A DNA stretch of 64,000 nucleotides from Phaeodactylibacter sp. (GCF_022763345.1 NZ_JALEGS010000029.1:60159-124158), one strand, 5' to 3'; numbered from the stretch's first letter, positions 43,508 to 53,067 are shown. A program made the numbers and translations. Notes: generated by a model from the letters alone, not told the origin.

Positions 43508-44050
43508 CTACCCGTGCTTAATTTTCAGCCAATCAGATTTGCTGATCCCGTACCAGTTATGGTCGGCTCCGTCAAATTCAAAGACTTCAATCAGCCGGAG
43601 CCCTACCTTTTGCAATACTTTGTTGGAGCCGATATTGTCGACATGAGCACCAGCGAAAATTTCTTCCAGCTCCAGCGTTTCGAAGCCGTATTTCAGTGCC
43701 GCCAGGGACGTTTCGGTGGCAATGCCTTGCCCCCAGTATTTCCGCCTGAGCCGGTAGCCAAGATCGTAGTAGTCCATATCGTCCCGCACGGTGGTCTCGA
43801 ACTTCAGCCCTGACCAGCCGACGAAGTCCTGCGTGGCTTTGTCAATCACCGCCCATCTGCCTATGCCATATCGATCATACTGATTGCGGACATAGGCAAT
43901 TGTATCATGAGCCTGATCCATTGTTTTGATGGGGTTGTTCCCCAGGTATTTATGAACCTCAGGATCGGAATCCAAATCGAAAAACCCCTGAGCATCCTGC
44001 TCCTCCGGCTTTCTTAGGATATACCTTGCTGTTTCTATGGTTGGGCTCAT
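43508..44050 (-). CDS. GNAT family N-acetyltransferase (RimJ/RimL type)
   Basis: This 180-residue acetyltransferase begins with the typical TARYILRKPEEQD strand. Later blocks are WAVIDKATQDFVGWSGLKF, YDLGYRLRRKYWGQGIATE (acetyl-CoA pyrophosphate-binding loop), ALKYGFETLELEEIFAGAHVDNIGSNKVLQKVGL, and the C-terminal YGISKSDW. The family acetylates ribosomal protein N-termini or small amines; the target here is unknown. It is transcribed toward the EAD11-like gene, with 12 bases between the stops. Next to its 5' end is a large hairpin. Confidence 0.94.
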   Translation of the reverse strand: MSPTIETARYILRKPEEQDAQGFFDLDSDPEVHKYLGNNPIKTMDQAHDTIAYVRNQYDRYGIGRWAVIDKATQDFVGWSGLKFETTVRDDMDYYDLGYRLRRKYWGQGIATETSLAALKYGFETLELEEIFAGAHVDNIGSNKVLQKVGLRLIEVFEFDGADHNWYGISKSDWLKIKHG

Positions 44051-44074
44051 GGTGGTTGGGTTGTTTTACAAAAA

Positions 44075-44150
44075 GGGTTATACGCAATAAGGGCTGTGCA
44101 GCCGCAGTACGCAGCGCAGCGAAGTATTGTTCGGCTGCACTGGGTTAGGC
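44075..44150. repeat. large hairpin flanked by GGGTTA repeats
   Basis: GTGCAGCCG (44096-44104) is inverted at 44132-44140 (CGGCTGCAC), around an imperfectly palindromic core (AGTACGCAGCGCAGCGAAGTAT). GGGTTATAC (44075-44083) and GGGTTAGGC (44142-44150) flank it in the same orientation. GTTAGGC fits the attC core GTTRRRY, but the opposite core is not inverted, so it is not a standard integron site. It separates the GNAT gene from the toxin-antitoxin genes. Confidence 0.5.
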
Positions 44151-44192
44151 ACAGTATGATTTTTTAATTATTCTTCTTTTTTGACTTTCCTT

Positions 44193-44549
44193 TTAGGAAT
44201 GTACTATCACCGTTTCATTGCTTAATTCAATGACTTTTTTACCCGATTCAAAGAAGTCAGTTATGGTTTTAAAGTTTTCCTCAAATAGCTTAATCAATTC
44301 GGTATTAATTATATTTCCAGTAGTGACCATTAAGATGTTATCGGGCTCCCCTTTAACTACTCGGTATTTTAAGAAATCACTGTCTTTGGTTATTACAATT
44401 CTTGTTTCCTCAATTGATTTTTCAATTATCTCAATATCGGTAGTGTTATTACCTTTCGGTAAATCTGATGTATGAATCGAGTCGTAACCTCTAACATTCA
44501 ACCATTTACTCAATCGTCTTGGAAAATGAGCATCAACAATAAATTTCAT
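44193..44549 (-). CDS. DUF5615 PIN-like toxin
   Basis: This protein has about 118 residues. The PIN-fold acids are in FIVDAHFPRRLSKWL (N-terminal Asp) and ITKDSDFLKY (central Asp pair), which fit the DUF5615/Mut7-C-like PIN family of predicted ribonucleases. The start ATG overlaps the upstream stop as TGATG, so translation is coupled to the DUF433 gene. In known pairs DUF433 is the antitoxin and DUF5615 the nuclease toxin. The pair lies beside the hairpin at 44075-44150 and is AT-rich compared with flanking genes, which fits horizontal acquisition. Confidence 0.88.
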   Translation of the reverse strand: MKFIVDAHFPRRLSKWLNVRGYDSIHTSDLPKGNNTTDIEIIEKSIEETRIVITKDSDFLKYRVVKGEPDNILMVTTGNIINTELIKLFEENFKTITDFFESGKKVIELSNETVIVHS

Positions 44550-44791
44550 CAAGCAGCTTTAATTTTCGTTATGCTTTCTACATTCGCTAATCGAGCTGCA
44601 AAGGCTAAACATGCTTGAATATCCTCTAATTCTAAATCAGGGTAGTCAGCTAAAATTTCTTCGTTCGTCATTCCTGCTGACAATAAATCCAAAATCATTG
44701 ATACAGGGTATCTCATATTTCGGATTGAAGGCTTACCAAATAAAATTTCCGGATTCATTGTTATCCGGTATAATAATTCCGATTTTTCCAT
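44549..44791 (-). CDS. DUF433 antitoxin
   Basis: This protein has 80 residues and an ATG at 44791. It shows the DUF433 (VapB45-like) pattern: RITMNPEILFGKPSIRNMRYPVSMILDLLSAG spread over residues 9-40, then MTNEEILADYPDLELEDIQACLAFAARLA. This is a winged helix-turn-helix-like module that both neutralises the toxin and represses the pair. It overlaps the toxin gene by one base. The upstream 240 bases hold no convincing gene but do hold a repeat element. Confidence 0.9.
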   Translation of the reverse strand: MEKSELLYRITMNPEILFGKPSIRNMRYPVSMILDLLSAGMTNEEILADYPDLELEDIQACLAFAARLANVESITKIKAA

Positions 44792-45008
44792 GTTTTTCTG
44801 CTTTTCGTCGCTGGGTTTTAAAAAAAAGAAAGTTACCTCTTATTTCTGAATAATTCAATTCATTGCCTCCTTCATACCTTTCAATAACAGCCTCTGCTTC
44901 TCCATACCTGTATTGTTATCATTGTATTTTCATCTGCTTTTATATTTTTCAGCTCATTCAATCCTACCGAAGTACCGACACGCAGGCAGACATTGAGTAG
45001 GTTTGCTG

Positions 45009-45046
45009 CTCCGATCTTTATCGGAGACCACTTAATCGTCAGTATA
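45009..45046. repeat. palindrome and second copy of dispersed element
   Basis: CTCCGAT (45009-45015) and ATCGGAG (45020-45026) form a perfect hairpin. Directly next to it, ACCACTTAATCGTCAGTATA (45027-45046) matches 28099-28118 with one difference. The stop codon of the M1 peptidase gene and its last codons (KYTDD) lie inside this repeat, which suggests insertion at the gene's 3' end. Confidence 0.7.
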
Positions 45047-47410
45047 TTTCCCATTGGCACGTTGCATGGGGTTTTTCCCACTCTCAATCTTATGCTTTTT
45101 GAAGACTTGGAAGCGTGACGGGACCTGCCGCAGTGGCCAGCTGTTATTGCTCAGCCCGGCATCTGCTGTTTCCCGGAAGGGATCGATTTCAATGGCCTTG
45201 ACCGGCTTTTCCTTAACGAAAACCTTGGTGAAGGCCGATTCGTTCTTGCGCCAGATTTGGGCAGGGATGCGGTCGATCTCGGTGCTGCCGTCCTCGTAGG
45301 TCCATTGTATGATGACCGGCATGACGAGCCCGCCCTTGTTGCTGAAGTGCAGCTCGTAGTAGTTCTTATCGCCAAACTGTTGCTGTTTTTCCTTTTTGCT
45401 GAAGGGCTCATCGTAGATCACAATTTTCTGCTGTGTCACGCTGTCTGCCGTTTCCCAGGGCCTGTAGTTACTGTAAAAATCCTGTAGTTCAGGGTCTTCC
45501 TCATCGGCAGGGACGATACCTGCTTCTTCATTACGGATTTGGGAAAGATCCCGGAAAGGCTTGGATGCCCGTACGGGTTGGGTGATTTCCCGGCGTTCGG
45601 GGTCATTTTCCAGATCGACTTTGTACCATTTGACGCTATCAAGGGCAATATCCACATAGTCCGTACTGTAGAACCAGCCCCGCCAGAACCAGTCGAGGTC
45701 CACGCCGCTCGCATCCTCCATCGTCCGGAAGAAGTCAGCCGGTGTGGGGTGTTTGAACGCCCAGCGGCGGCCATATTCCCGAAAGGCGTAATCGAAGAGC
45801 TCCCGCCCCATGATGGTTTCCCGCAGGATGTTGAGGGCAGTGGCTGGCTTGAGGTAGGCATTTGAGAAATAATCCTTAATGTTTTCACTGTTGGTCATGA
45901 TAGGCTCGAGTTGCCCCTTCGGCATGCTCATATAGGCCGTGATCTGATGAGGCGGCCCCGCCCAGCTCTGGTAGTCGGCGTCAAATTCCCGCTCGGCCAG
46001 GAACTGCACGAAGGTATTCAGCCCCTCGTCAAACCAGGCCCACTGCCGCTCATCGCTGTTGATGATCATCGGGTAGTAGTTGTGGCCCACCTCGTGGATG
46101 ATGACCGAAATGGCGCTCTTCTTTGCTAGTTCGGTGTAAGTGCCATCAGGCTCGGCGCGGCCGGGGTTGAAGCAGATCATGGGGTATTCCATCCCATTGC
46201 TGGCCTCTACCGAAATGGCAGTGGGGTATGGATAGGGGATACTGTACCTGGAATAGGTCTTCAGGGTGTGGGCTACCGCTTTGGTAGAGTAGCGGCTGTA
46301 GATAGGGTAGGCTTCTTTGGGATAATAGCTCATGCACATCACCCGTTTGCCATCGCTGTTGTAGTGCGGCATGGCATCCCAAATGAATTTCCGGCTGGCG
46401 GTCCAGGCAAAATCCCGCACCTGATTGGCATGGTAAATCCAGGTTTGGGTTTTCTTAGCAGGTTTCGCTTTTTCCTGGGCTTTGGCTTCCTTCAGGGTGA
46501 CGATTTCTACCGGGGCGTCCGCGGTCTGGGCGGCTTCCCAGCGCTCCAACTGTTTTGGGGTAAGCACATCCGCATAATTGAGGCATTCTCCGGTGGAGCC
46601 GACCATGTGGTCTTCCGGCAGCGTAATGCGCACGGTATAGTCGCCGAAGGTCAGCGCAAACTCGCCCCGGCCGGTGAACTGATTGTTTTGCCAGCCTTCA
46701 AAATCGGTGTAAGCGCAAAGGCGGGGATACCATTGGGTGATGGTGTAGAGGTAGTTGTCGTCCTCCGGGAAGTACTCATAGCCGCCCCGGGGCAGGGTAG
46801 CGGCATTGCCGGTAGCTTCGAGCAGGTGATTGAGGTACACCCGGTCCACGATGTAGTAATGCCAGTCCACCCGGAAGCGGAAATGCTCGCCCGGGCCCAG
46901 GGTTTCAGGCAGTTCCACGCGCATCATGGTCTGATTGATGGTATACTCCAGCGCCTGGTCGTTCTCATCGGCTACAGCTTCAATGTTCACGCCGTATTTA
47001 TCCCGCCCGCGCCAGGTTTCCAGGGCTTTGAGTTCGTACTCGCTCATCACAGGTTTGATGGAGCTGGGGTCGAAATATTGGTTGTCATTTTTCGGGGAGT
47101 GCTGGTTTTCGTCCAGTTGGAGCCACAGGTAGCGCAGCGGCTGAGGGGAGTGGTTGTAGTAGGTGATCCACTCGCTGCCATCCAGGCGCTGTTCCTCGGT
47201 ATTGAGGGTGCAGTCGATTTCGTAGTCGGCCCGCTGCTGCCAGTAATCGGGGCCGGGGGCACCATCCCAGGCGTGGTAGCTATTGGGCGGAGTGATGAGG
47301 GTGCCCAGTTGCTCAAATTTGTTGCCGTGGTCGGCGCCGGGATTTTGGGCATGAAGGCTTGTGAAGAGCCCGAACAGGGCCATTGGAAGGAGGAATCGAA
47401 GCAGTTGCAT
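45032..47410 (-). CDS. M1 family metallopeptidase (aminopeptidase N-like)
   Basis: This 792-residue zinc aminopeptidase has a signal peptide (LLRFLLPMALFGLFTSLHAQ). The N-terminal beta domain precedes the catalytic domain with H439-E440-V-G-H443 (HEVGHNYYP) and the third zinc ligand Glu462 in WFDEGLNTF, the exact family spacing. The usual GAMEN substrate loop is replaced by VEASNGMEYPMI, where NGMEYP keeps the Met-Glu. It should trim peptides in the periplasm. The C-terminal portion has a charged, low-complexity end, and the final residues come from a dispersed repeat. Apparently monocistronic. Confidence 0.95.
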   Translation of the reverse strand: MQLLRFLLPMALFGLFTSLHAQNPGADHGNKFEQLGTLITPPNSYHAWDGAPGPDYWQQRADYEIDCTLNTEEQRLDGSEWITYYNHSPQPLRYLWLQLDENQHSPKNDNQYFDPSSIKPVMSEYELKALETWRGRDKYGVNIEAVADENDQALEYTINQTMMRVELPETLGPGEHFRFRVDWHYYIVDRVYLNHLLEATGNAATLPRGGYEYFPEDDNYLYTITQWYPRLCAYTDFEGWQNNQFTGRGEFALTFGDYTVRITLPEDHMVGSTGECLNYADVLTPKQLERWEAAQTADAPVEIVTLKEAKAQEKAKPAKKTQTWIYHANQVRDFAWTASRKFIWDAMPHYNSDGKRVMCMSYYPKEAYPIYSRYSTKAVAHTLKTYSRYSIPYPYPTAISVEASNGMEYPMICFNPGRAEPDGTYTELAKKSAISVIIHEVGHNYYPMIINSDERQWAWFDEGLNTFVQFLAEREFDADYQSWAGPPHQITAYMSMPKGQLEPIMTNSENIKDYFSNAYLKPATALNILRETIMGRELFDYAFREYGRRWAFKHPTPADFFRTMEDASGVDLDWFWRGWFYSTDYVDIALDSVKWYKVDLENDPERREITQPVRASKPFRDLSQIRNEEAGIVPADEEDPELQDFYSNYRPWETADSVTQQKIVIYDEPFSKKEKQQQFGDKNYYELHFSNKGGLVMPVIIQWTYEDGSTEIDRIPAQIWRKNESAFTKVFVKEKPVKAIEIDPFRETADAGLSNNSWPLRQVPSRFQVFKKHKIESGKNPMQRANGKYTDD

Positions 47411-47506
47411 GGTCGTGTAAATGTGGTTTGAGGGGCTAAAATACGTTTTTCCGGTGGGCTGGGGGTGGGCAATTGTTGCGGAAAGCTTCCTGAGTAGTCG
47501 TGGTTT

Positions 47507-48124
47507 TTGAATTTACAAAAACTTAACCCCCTGAATAGTACTTTGGCTGCTGCATTATCTAATTTTGAAAAACGCATTTACTCTACACCACTAGTGAATA
47601 TAGTCAGAGCAATAAAGAGCGGTGATGAATCTGAATTTCGGTCGTTGTATGACAACTACTTCCGCCGGGTGTATTTTTTTGCTTTAAAGAGCGTTAAAGA
47701 TCCCACTGAAGCAGAAGACCTGAGCCAAAATATTTTTCTAAAAGCATGGGAAAACCGGCATCGTTTTAAGGATGACCTGGACATAGAACCACAGCTTTTC
47801 CAAATTGCCAAAAGCACCATTATCGATTACTTCCGTGCAAAGACTACTCAACAGCAATTAATCAAAGCACTGGCAGAAGATGCACCGGTAAACCGCGGTG
47901 CAAACCCTCCGCAATTTTCAGAGCAATCAAAGGTTTTGATCTATCTTCAGAAAGCAATAGAAGACTTGCCGCCTAAAAGGCGAGAAGTTTTCAAATTGAG
48001 CCGTTACCATGGCCTTACCTACGATGAAATCGCTCAGGAACTTTCCATTTCCAAAAATACGGTGCATGTCCATATTACCAAGGCTCTGGCTACGCTTAGA
48101 AAAAAATCGCTTCCTGATTCGTGA
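47507..48124 (+). CDS. ECF RNA polymerase sigma factor (FecI-like)
   Basis: This protein has up to 205 residues. The open frame begins with TTG at 47507; a GTG at 47594 (VNIVRAIKSGDE) is an equally likely start because the conserved part begins there. Region 2 is FRSLYDNYFRRVYFFALKSV, AEDLSQNIFLKAWENR (sigma-70 region 2.2-2.4), and region 4 is LQKAIEDLPPKRREVFKLSRYHGLTYDEIAQELSISKNTVHVHITKAL in pieces. It directs transcription of a downstream transport locus when released by the FecR-like anti-sigma factor. Together with FecR, SusC (with STN domain) and SusD it forms a classic trans-envelope regulated uptake system. Confidence 0.93.
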   Translation: MNLQKLNPLNSTLAAALSNFEKRIYSTPLVNIVRAIKSGDESEFRSLYDNYFRRVYFFALKSVKDPTEAEDLSQNIFLKAWENRHRFKDDLDIEPQLFQIAKSTIIDYFRAKTTQQQLIKALAEDAPVNRGANPPQFSEQSKVLIYLQKAIEDLPPKRREVFKLSRYHGLTYDEIAQELSISKNTVHVHITKALATLRKKSLPDS

Positions 48125-48295
48125 ATGACCGCTACGCATAAGTAGCATCGGCTCGGATTTCTCTGATAAATGTCAGGCTACTTCTCCCAGTAATTGTCTT
48201 TTCCGGTAAATTTTTTAATTTTTTCTTTCGCGGAGTAATCCTATCCGGATTGGCAACCGTATGCCCTTATTGAAACGTGTTTGGAAACGACAAGG

Positions 48296-49297
48296 ATGAA
48301 AGAAAAGAAATTGATCGATAAGCTCCTCCGGGGAGAATGCTCTTCTGAGGAACTGGAGCATTTACAAAGGTACTGGCAAGGTTCGGATCAATCGGGACTT
48401 GAGGAGATGCTAGAAGACCATTGGCAGTCAACAGCGCAACCTGAGGAGTCTGATACCTCGGACCTGCAGGAACGCCTGTGGGAAAAGATAGAAACTGCAC
48501 GGGAAAAGCCCGCACCTTTAACTATTCGTTGGACAAGTTCCTGGGCATTTAGAGGAGCTGCTGCCGCTGCTGCAGTACTTTTAATCACGTTTGGGGCATA
48601 TTGGTATCTCCAGTCATCAGCGGGTCCTTCTGGTCAACAACTAGTTGAACAAGTTAATCTGGACGCAGCACCCATGCCAGTTGAACTCGAAGACGGGTCG
48701 GTAGTCTGGCTAAAGAGGGAGAGCAAGCTAACTTATTTAGAGCCCTTCTCAGAAGGTGAGCGATCTGTACAATTGATCGGTGAGGGCTTCTTCGAGATCG
48801 CCAAAGACCCTCAGCGCCCGTTTATTGTGCGAACCGATCATTTAGATACCCGGGTTTTGGGTACCTCCTTCAATTTGAAAGCAGAGGAAGGTGACAGCAT
48901 AGTCCAAGTGGCGCTGGTAGAAGGTAGTGTAGAGGTAATTTGGGACGCTCAACGGGACACTTCCGTAAGGATATCACCTGGAGAGCAGCTCACCTACCAT
49001 CATCAAGTACAGCGGGCGGAGAAAGAACGGTTTGTTTCGGATGCCCCGTACGCCTGGAAAAACGGGGTGATCTATTTCACGAAAGCAGATGTCTACGAAG
49101 TAGCTATGACCTTAGAGAAATGGTATGGGAAGCCCTTCAAGATCAAAGGAGACAGTTTGATTTCCGGCAAACTTGTCCACCGGTATAACACCAAAAAACT
49201 AACCTTAAATGAAGTATTACAAGGCATCAGTAAAGTAATGGATTATCGTTTTGAGGCGCAAGCCAATGGAGATATACTGATCCTGCCAAAGGACTAA
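48296..49297 (+). CDS. FecR family anti-sigma factor
   Basis: The protein is 333 residues from the ATG at 48296 (the frame opens earlier with TTG). Residues 1-75 form the cytosolic anti-sigma part (LIDKLLRGECSSEELEHLQRYW). One membrane helix lies near residues 83-103 (GAAAAAAVLLITFGAYWYL). The periplasmic FecR domain has LEDGSVVWLKRESKLTYLEPF, EGFFEIAKDPQRPFIV and TRVLGTSFNLKA, followed by the C-terminal secretin/STN-like DUF4974 (VYEVAMTLEKWYG). It senses the STN domain of the adjacent SusC protein and controls the ECF sigma factor upstream. Confidence 0.95.
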   Translation: MKEKKLIDKLLRGECSSEELEHLQRYWQGSDQSGLEEMLEDHWQSTAQPEESDTSDLQERLWEKIETAREKPAPLTIRWTSSWAFRGAAAAAAVLLITFGAYWYLQSSAGPSGQQLVEQVNLDAAPMPVELEDGSVVWLKRESKLTYLEPFSEGERSVQLIGEGFFEIAKDPQRPFIVRTDHLDTRVLGTSFNLKAEEGDSIVQVALVEGSVEVIWDAQRDTSVRISPGEQLTYHHQVQRAEKERFVSDAPYAWKNGVIYFTKADVYEVAMTLEKWYGKPFKIKGDSLISGKLVHRYNTKKLTLNEVLQGISKVMDYRFEAQANGDILILPKD

Positions 49298-49315
49298 AAT
49301 CAAATCATAAGAAAA

Positions 49316-49339
49316 AGCCAGCTAGCGGACTAGCTGGCT
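49316..49339 (+). terminator. hairpin between FecR and SusC genes
   Basis: AGCCAGCTAG and CTAGCTGGCT form a perfect 10-base stem with loop CGGA. It lies 19 bases past the FecR stop, followed by a weak T-rich tract (GAGCTTTTAAA). It probably terminates or attenuates transcription before the SusC gene, which then has its own ECF-dependent promoter in 49340-49452. Confidence 0.7.
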
Positions 49340-49452
49340 GAGCTTTTAAACCTTTGCCAACCCTTTCCCAAAGCAAGTTTGGCCGCGAGCATTTGGGATT
49401 AGGTAACAGGCAAAGGGTGTAATCCTATTATTTAAAAACTCAATTTGAAATT

Positions 49453-52400
49453 ATGAAACTTTGCTTACTAAGAAAAGTTTTCGCCATGTCGAAATTCTTT
49501 TTATTCGTGGGTTGCTTGCAGGCACTGTTTGCCACAGTTGCCCTGGGCACTTCCGGTCACGCTCAAATACTGGAAGAGACCTATATTTCCAGCAATTGGG
49601 ATAACCTAAAATTAGAAGCAGCCTTTGCCGATATTCAGCGGCAGACGGACTTCTTCTTTACCTACAACTATGATGCTATTCATAGGATACGGGTGTCAAA
49701 CAAGCAGCAGAATCTTCCGCTCGCAGGTTTGCTAAAGTATTTATCTGGCAAGTCGAACCTAAAGTTTCAAGTAGAAGAAGAAATCATTTACGTCACGGTT
49801 GACGAACAGATACTCGAAGCTCCATCCCGGCATAGGCTCAATTTGGAAGTGCCACCAACTTTGGAGTTGCAGCAACTTGCGCAATTGGAAAACACCAAAA
49901 TCATTTATCAGTTGTCCTCTCTCGTATCAGGCGATGACCGGTTAGTAAAGGGGGTGGTAAAATCAGCAGAAGGAGAACCCCTTGTCGGGGCTACGGTCTT
50001 GGTAAGGAGTACCGGCAATGGTACGGTAACTGACGTTGATGGCTCCTTTTCGATTATTGTACCGGATGAAGAGGATGTGGTACTAATTGTTTCCTATGTC
50101 GGATATGACTCTAAGTATATTTCTTTAAACAACCGCGCTCAACTGGAAATCATCCTAGATACCTCCTCTACGGAACTAGATGAAGTTTTGGTCATTGGTT
50201 ACGGCACGGATACGAAGGAGAAGTTCAATGGTGCCGTATCAAAAGTAGATAACAATACCCTCAATAATTACTCTGCAGCCAGTTTCGATCAAGCAATAGC
50301 TGGTACGGTTTCAGGGGTGCAAATTTCCGGGAACAACAAGAATCCGGGAGAGAATTCGGTCATTCAAATCCGAGGTATCAATACCCTTACAGCTGGTACC
50401 AACCCACTTATAGTAGTTGACGGCAACCCGCTTACAGAAGGTTCTGCCCTGAGCGCGATCAATACGCAGGATATTGAGTCAATAAGTGTCCTGAAAGATG
50501 CCGCATCAGCAGCAATCTATGGTTCCCGGGCCTCAAATGGAGTTATATTGATTACGACCAAAAAAGGGCAGGAAGGAAAACTCCGAGTGACTTACGATGG
50601 TTATCTTGGATTCCAGGAGCGCATTGATAATTTTGAGTTGGCTGATGCCTACGGAACAGCCCGTTTTGACTTCGATGCCAGAAATTTTGGCTACCTCTCA
50701 GGCGGGGAAGGCAGAAGCATTTCCGATGATAATGCGACGCGCGATGCCAATGGCGGCGGCAAGCGTTCCCGTGTTCAGCCCTTCCTGCAAGATTACCTTA
50801 ACGGAACGCCAGGCTTAACCAACACAGATTGGGCGGATGCGGTGTTCCGAACAGCACCCCAGCAAAATCACTACCTGAATTTGAGCGGGGGCAGCTCTAA
50901 TACAGATTACTCTGTTTCTTTTGGGTATTTTGATCAGGAAAATATCGTTGTTGAAGCAGATTATCAGCGGTACACTACCAACTTTCAGATCAATTCCCAG
51001 ATCAATGACTTTATCCGCTTTGGCGTAACTTCCAATGCCGCCTTTTCAACCTCACGACCAGTTGGATATCGTGGTTGGTCAGATTTTAATTTGGGTGCCC
51101 AACCTGATCCTGCTCAGGCCATCATGCTGATGTTCCCCTACTATTCCGTGTACGAAGAGGATGGCTCTCTGGCAGTTGACAATCAATTGCAAGATAATAA
51201 TGACAATTGGGACGGGCCGATTTCCGGAAACGCTGTTGCAACCATGGCACTTACCGATCATAGTGATCAGGATTTCCGCCTTTTTGGAAATACCTACCTT
51301 GAAATTGAGCCTCTGCCTGGGCTTAAGTTCCGCACCTCCTTTGGCGGTGACTATACTACAGGAACCGAAGAGTTTTTTGCGCCCTCCACACTTGGCAACT
51401 ATCGTTTGCCTGTGGCTAATTCTCTGGCCATGTCTTTCAAAAGCGATACCAGAAGGGAAAACTATATCACCGAAAACCTGCTGTCTTACAACCTTTCAAC
51501 CGGTGCTCATTCTTTTGACGTATTGGGGGGCTACTCTTATCAGCAGGAATTTCGGAACCGGACCCGACTGGAAAGCGAGGACTTTGTGGATGACAACTTG
51601 CGCAATATCTCCGGAGCAGTTAACCCGCTTGCCACTTCTGTGAGCAGTAAATGGGCGCTGGAATCCGTCTTTAGCCGCTTGCAGTATGGTTTTGACAACC
51701 GCTACTCTCTTTCCGGGTCCCTGCGTCGTGATGGCTCTTCCCGCTTCGGGGCGAACACCAAGTACGGCACCTTTGCTTCTCTATCCGCAGGCTGGACACT
51801 GAGTAATGAAACCTTTTTCCCCGATAGTGATCTGGTCAGTTTCGCAAAACTGAGAGCCAGCTGGGGACAAACGGGTAATAACCAGATTGGTGATTTCGCC
51901 TCTATAGCTTTGGTGGACCAGGATAATTATGTTGTCGATGGAGGTTTGGTAGCGGGATCCTACACCCGCACATCTCCGAACGCTGACCTTTCCTGGGAGA
52001 CCAATACTTCACTTAATTTGGGTGTTGACCTGGGCTTCTTGGACAATAAATTACTGCTTACCGCAGAATACTACACTTCAAACACAACTGATTTGTTGCT
52101 CAGTGTACCCGTACCTCAGCAATCTGGATTCAGTACTTCCCTGCAGAATATTGGAGAACTTGATAATAGAGGCTTTGAATTTGAGCTTCGTGGCAGGGGC
52201 TTTAAACTTGGTGCGGTGGACTTTGGCTTCAACGCTAACATCTTTACGAATGAAAATCAGATCGTGGCCCTGGGTGCAGGACAGACACAGATCATTCAGG
52301 GAAATGGAGGGATGGACTTCATAACTCGTGTTGGCGATCCTATGGCTCAATTTTATGCCTATGATGTTATCGGCGTGTATCGTTCTGCGGCAGACCTTGA

Positions 52401-53037
52401 AGCAGAAACTATCACTCCTTTGCCCGGTACCGAGGTAGGTGACTATATCGTTCGGGATGTGAATGGCGATGGGCAGATTACTCCTGATGATCGCACAGTG
52501 CTGGGGGATTACAATCCTGATTTCACCTATGGTATTGGGTTGAATTTTGGCTATAAAGGGTTTGATTTGGCTCTACAGTTTAATGGCATAGAAGGGCGTA
52601 AAGCTGCCGACCGGATGATCCGCAATACGGAAAGTGGAGAAGGCTTTTTTGTGCCTTCTCAATACTATGTGGACAACTATTTCACGGATGATAATCCCGA
52701 TGGGTTTTTCCGCCGGCCGGATTTCAGCAGCTTTTCTTCTGCGGGCCGTCTGACCCGCTCTTCAAATCTGACGGTTCTGGATGCAGATTACTTCCGTCTG
52801 AGAAGCCTGCAGATTGGCTATAACTTCCCGCGCGAGTGGGTACAGCGGGTAGGTATTGAGGGCTTGCGTCTCTACATTACGGGTAATAATGTCTTCAATA
52901 TCTCTGACTTTAGAGGGTACAACCCAGATGGAATTGACAACCGCTCAAACACCCGGCAGACCCTGACCAGGGGATGGATTCAGACGACTAACCCACTCAC
53001 CCGGTTTATGGCTTTTGGTGTCAATGTGAGATTCTAG
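49453..53037 (+). CDS. SusC/RagA TonB-dependent outer-membrane transporter with STN domain
   Basis: This 1194-residue protein has a signal peptide around residues 12-36 (MSKFFLFVGCLQALFATVAL). The STN (secretin/TonB short N-terminal) signalling domain is at about 45-120 (AFADIQRQTDFFFTYNYD). A carboxypeptidase-like regulatory domain follows (VKGVVKSAEGEPLVGATV to VSYVGYDS), then the TonB-box-like region DEVLVIGYG, plug domain motifs (IQIRGINTL, DAASAAIYGSRASNGVI), and a 22-strand barrel ending MAFGVNVRF. The STN domain talks to FecR upstream. With the SusD next door it imports an oligomeric or complexed nutrient across the outer membrane. Confidence 0.97.
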   Translation: MKLCLLRKVFAMSKFFLFVGCLQALFATVALGTSGHAQILEETYISSNWDNLKLEAAFADIQRQTDFFFTYNYDAIHRIRVSNKQQNLPLAGLLKYLSGKSNLKFQVEEEIIYVTVDEQILEAPSRHRLNLEVPPTLELQQLAQLENTKIIYQLSSLVSGDDRLVKGVVKSAEGEPLVGATVLVRSTGNGTVTDVDGSFSIIVPDEEDVVLIVSYVGYDSKYISLNNRAQLEIILDTSSTELDEVLVIGYGTDTKEKFNGAVSKVDNNTLNNYSAASFDQAIAGTVSGVQISGNNKNPGENSVIQIRGINTLTAGTNPLIVVDGNPLTEGSALSAINTQDIESISVLKDAASAAIYGSRASNGVILITTKKGQEGKLRVTYDGYLGFQERIDNFELADAYGTARFDFDARNFGYLSGGEGRSISDDNATRDANGGGKRSRVQPFLQDYLNGTPGLTNTDWADAVFRTAPQQNHYLNLSGGSSNTDYSVSFGYFDQENIVVEADYQRYTTNFQINSQINDFIRFGVTSNAAFSTSRPVGYRGWSDFNLGAQPDPAQAIMLMFPYYSVYEEDGSLAVDNQLQDNNDNWDGPISGNAVATMALTDHSDQDFRLFGNTYLEIEPLPGLKFRTSFGGDYTTGTEEFFAPSTLGNYRLPVANSLAMSFKSDTRRENYITENLLSYNLSTGAHSFDVLGGYSYQQEFRNRTRLESEDFVDDNLRNISGAVNPLATSVSSKWALESVFSRLQYGFDNRYSLSGSLRRDGSSRFGANTKYGTFASLSAGWTLSNETFFPDSDLVSFAKLRASWGQTGNNQIGDFASIALVDQDNYVVDGGLVAGSYTRTSPNADLSWETNTSLNLGVDLGFLDNKLLLTAEYYTSNTTDLLLSVPVPQQSGFSTSLQNIGELDNRGFEFELRGRGFKLGAVDFGFNANIFTNENQIVALGAGQTQIIQGNGGMDFITRVGDPMAQFYAYDVIGVYRSAADLEAETITPLPGTEVGDYIVRDVNGDGQITPDDRTVLGDYNPDFTYGIGLNFGYKGFDLALQFNGIEGRKAADRMIRNTESGEGFFVPSQYYVDNYFTDDNPDGFFRRPDFSSFSSAGRLTRSSNLTVLDADYFRLRSLQIGYNFPREWVQRVGIEGLRLYITGNNVFNISDFRGYNPDGIDNRSNTRQTLTRGWIQTTNPLTRFMAFGVNVRF

Positions 53038-53067
53038 TCAAACTTTCAAAACTTAAAATCAAACAAA

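Noticed and set aside
44075..44150. Standard integron attC site
   Set aside because: The two core-like sequences are in direct rather than inverted orientation and no integron integrase is visible.
44881..45087. Minus-strand frame between the toxin-antitoxin pair and the M1 gene
   Set aside because: It overlaps the end of the M1 gene and consists partly of a repeat element; the remainder is too short to assign.
46268..47431. 387-codon plus-strand frame opposite the M1 peptidase
   Set aside because: The M1 zinc motif and signal peptide are on the minus strand; the plus frame is a Gly/Val-rich shadow.
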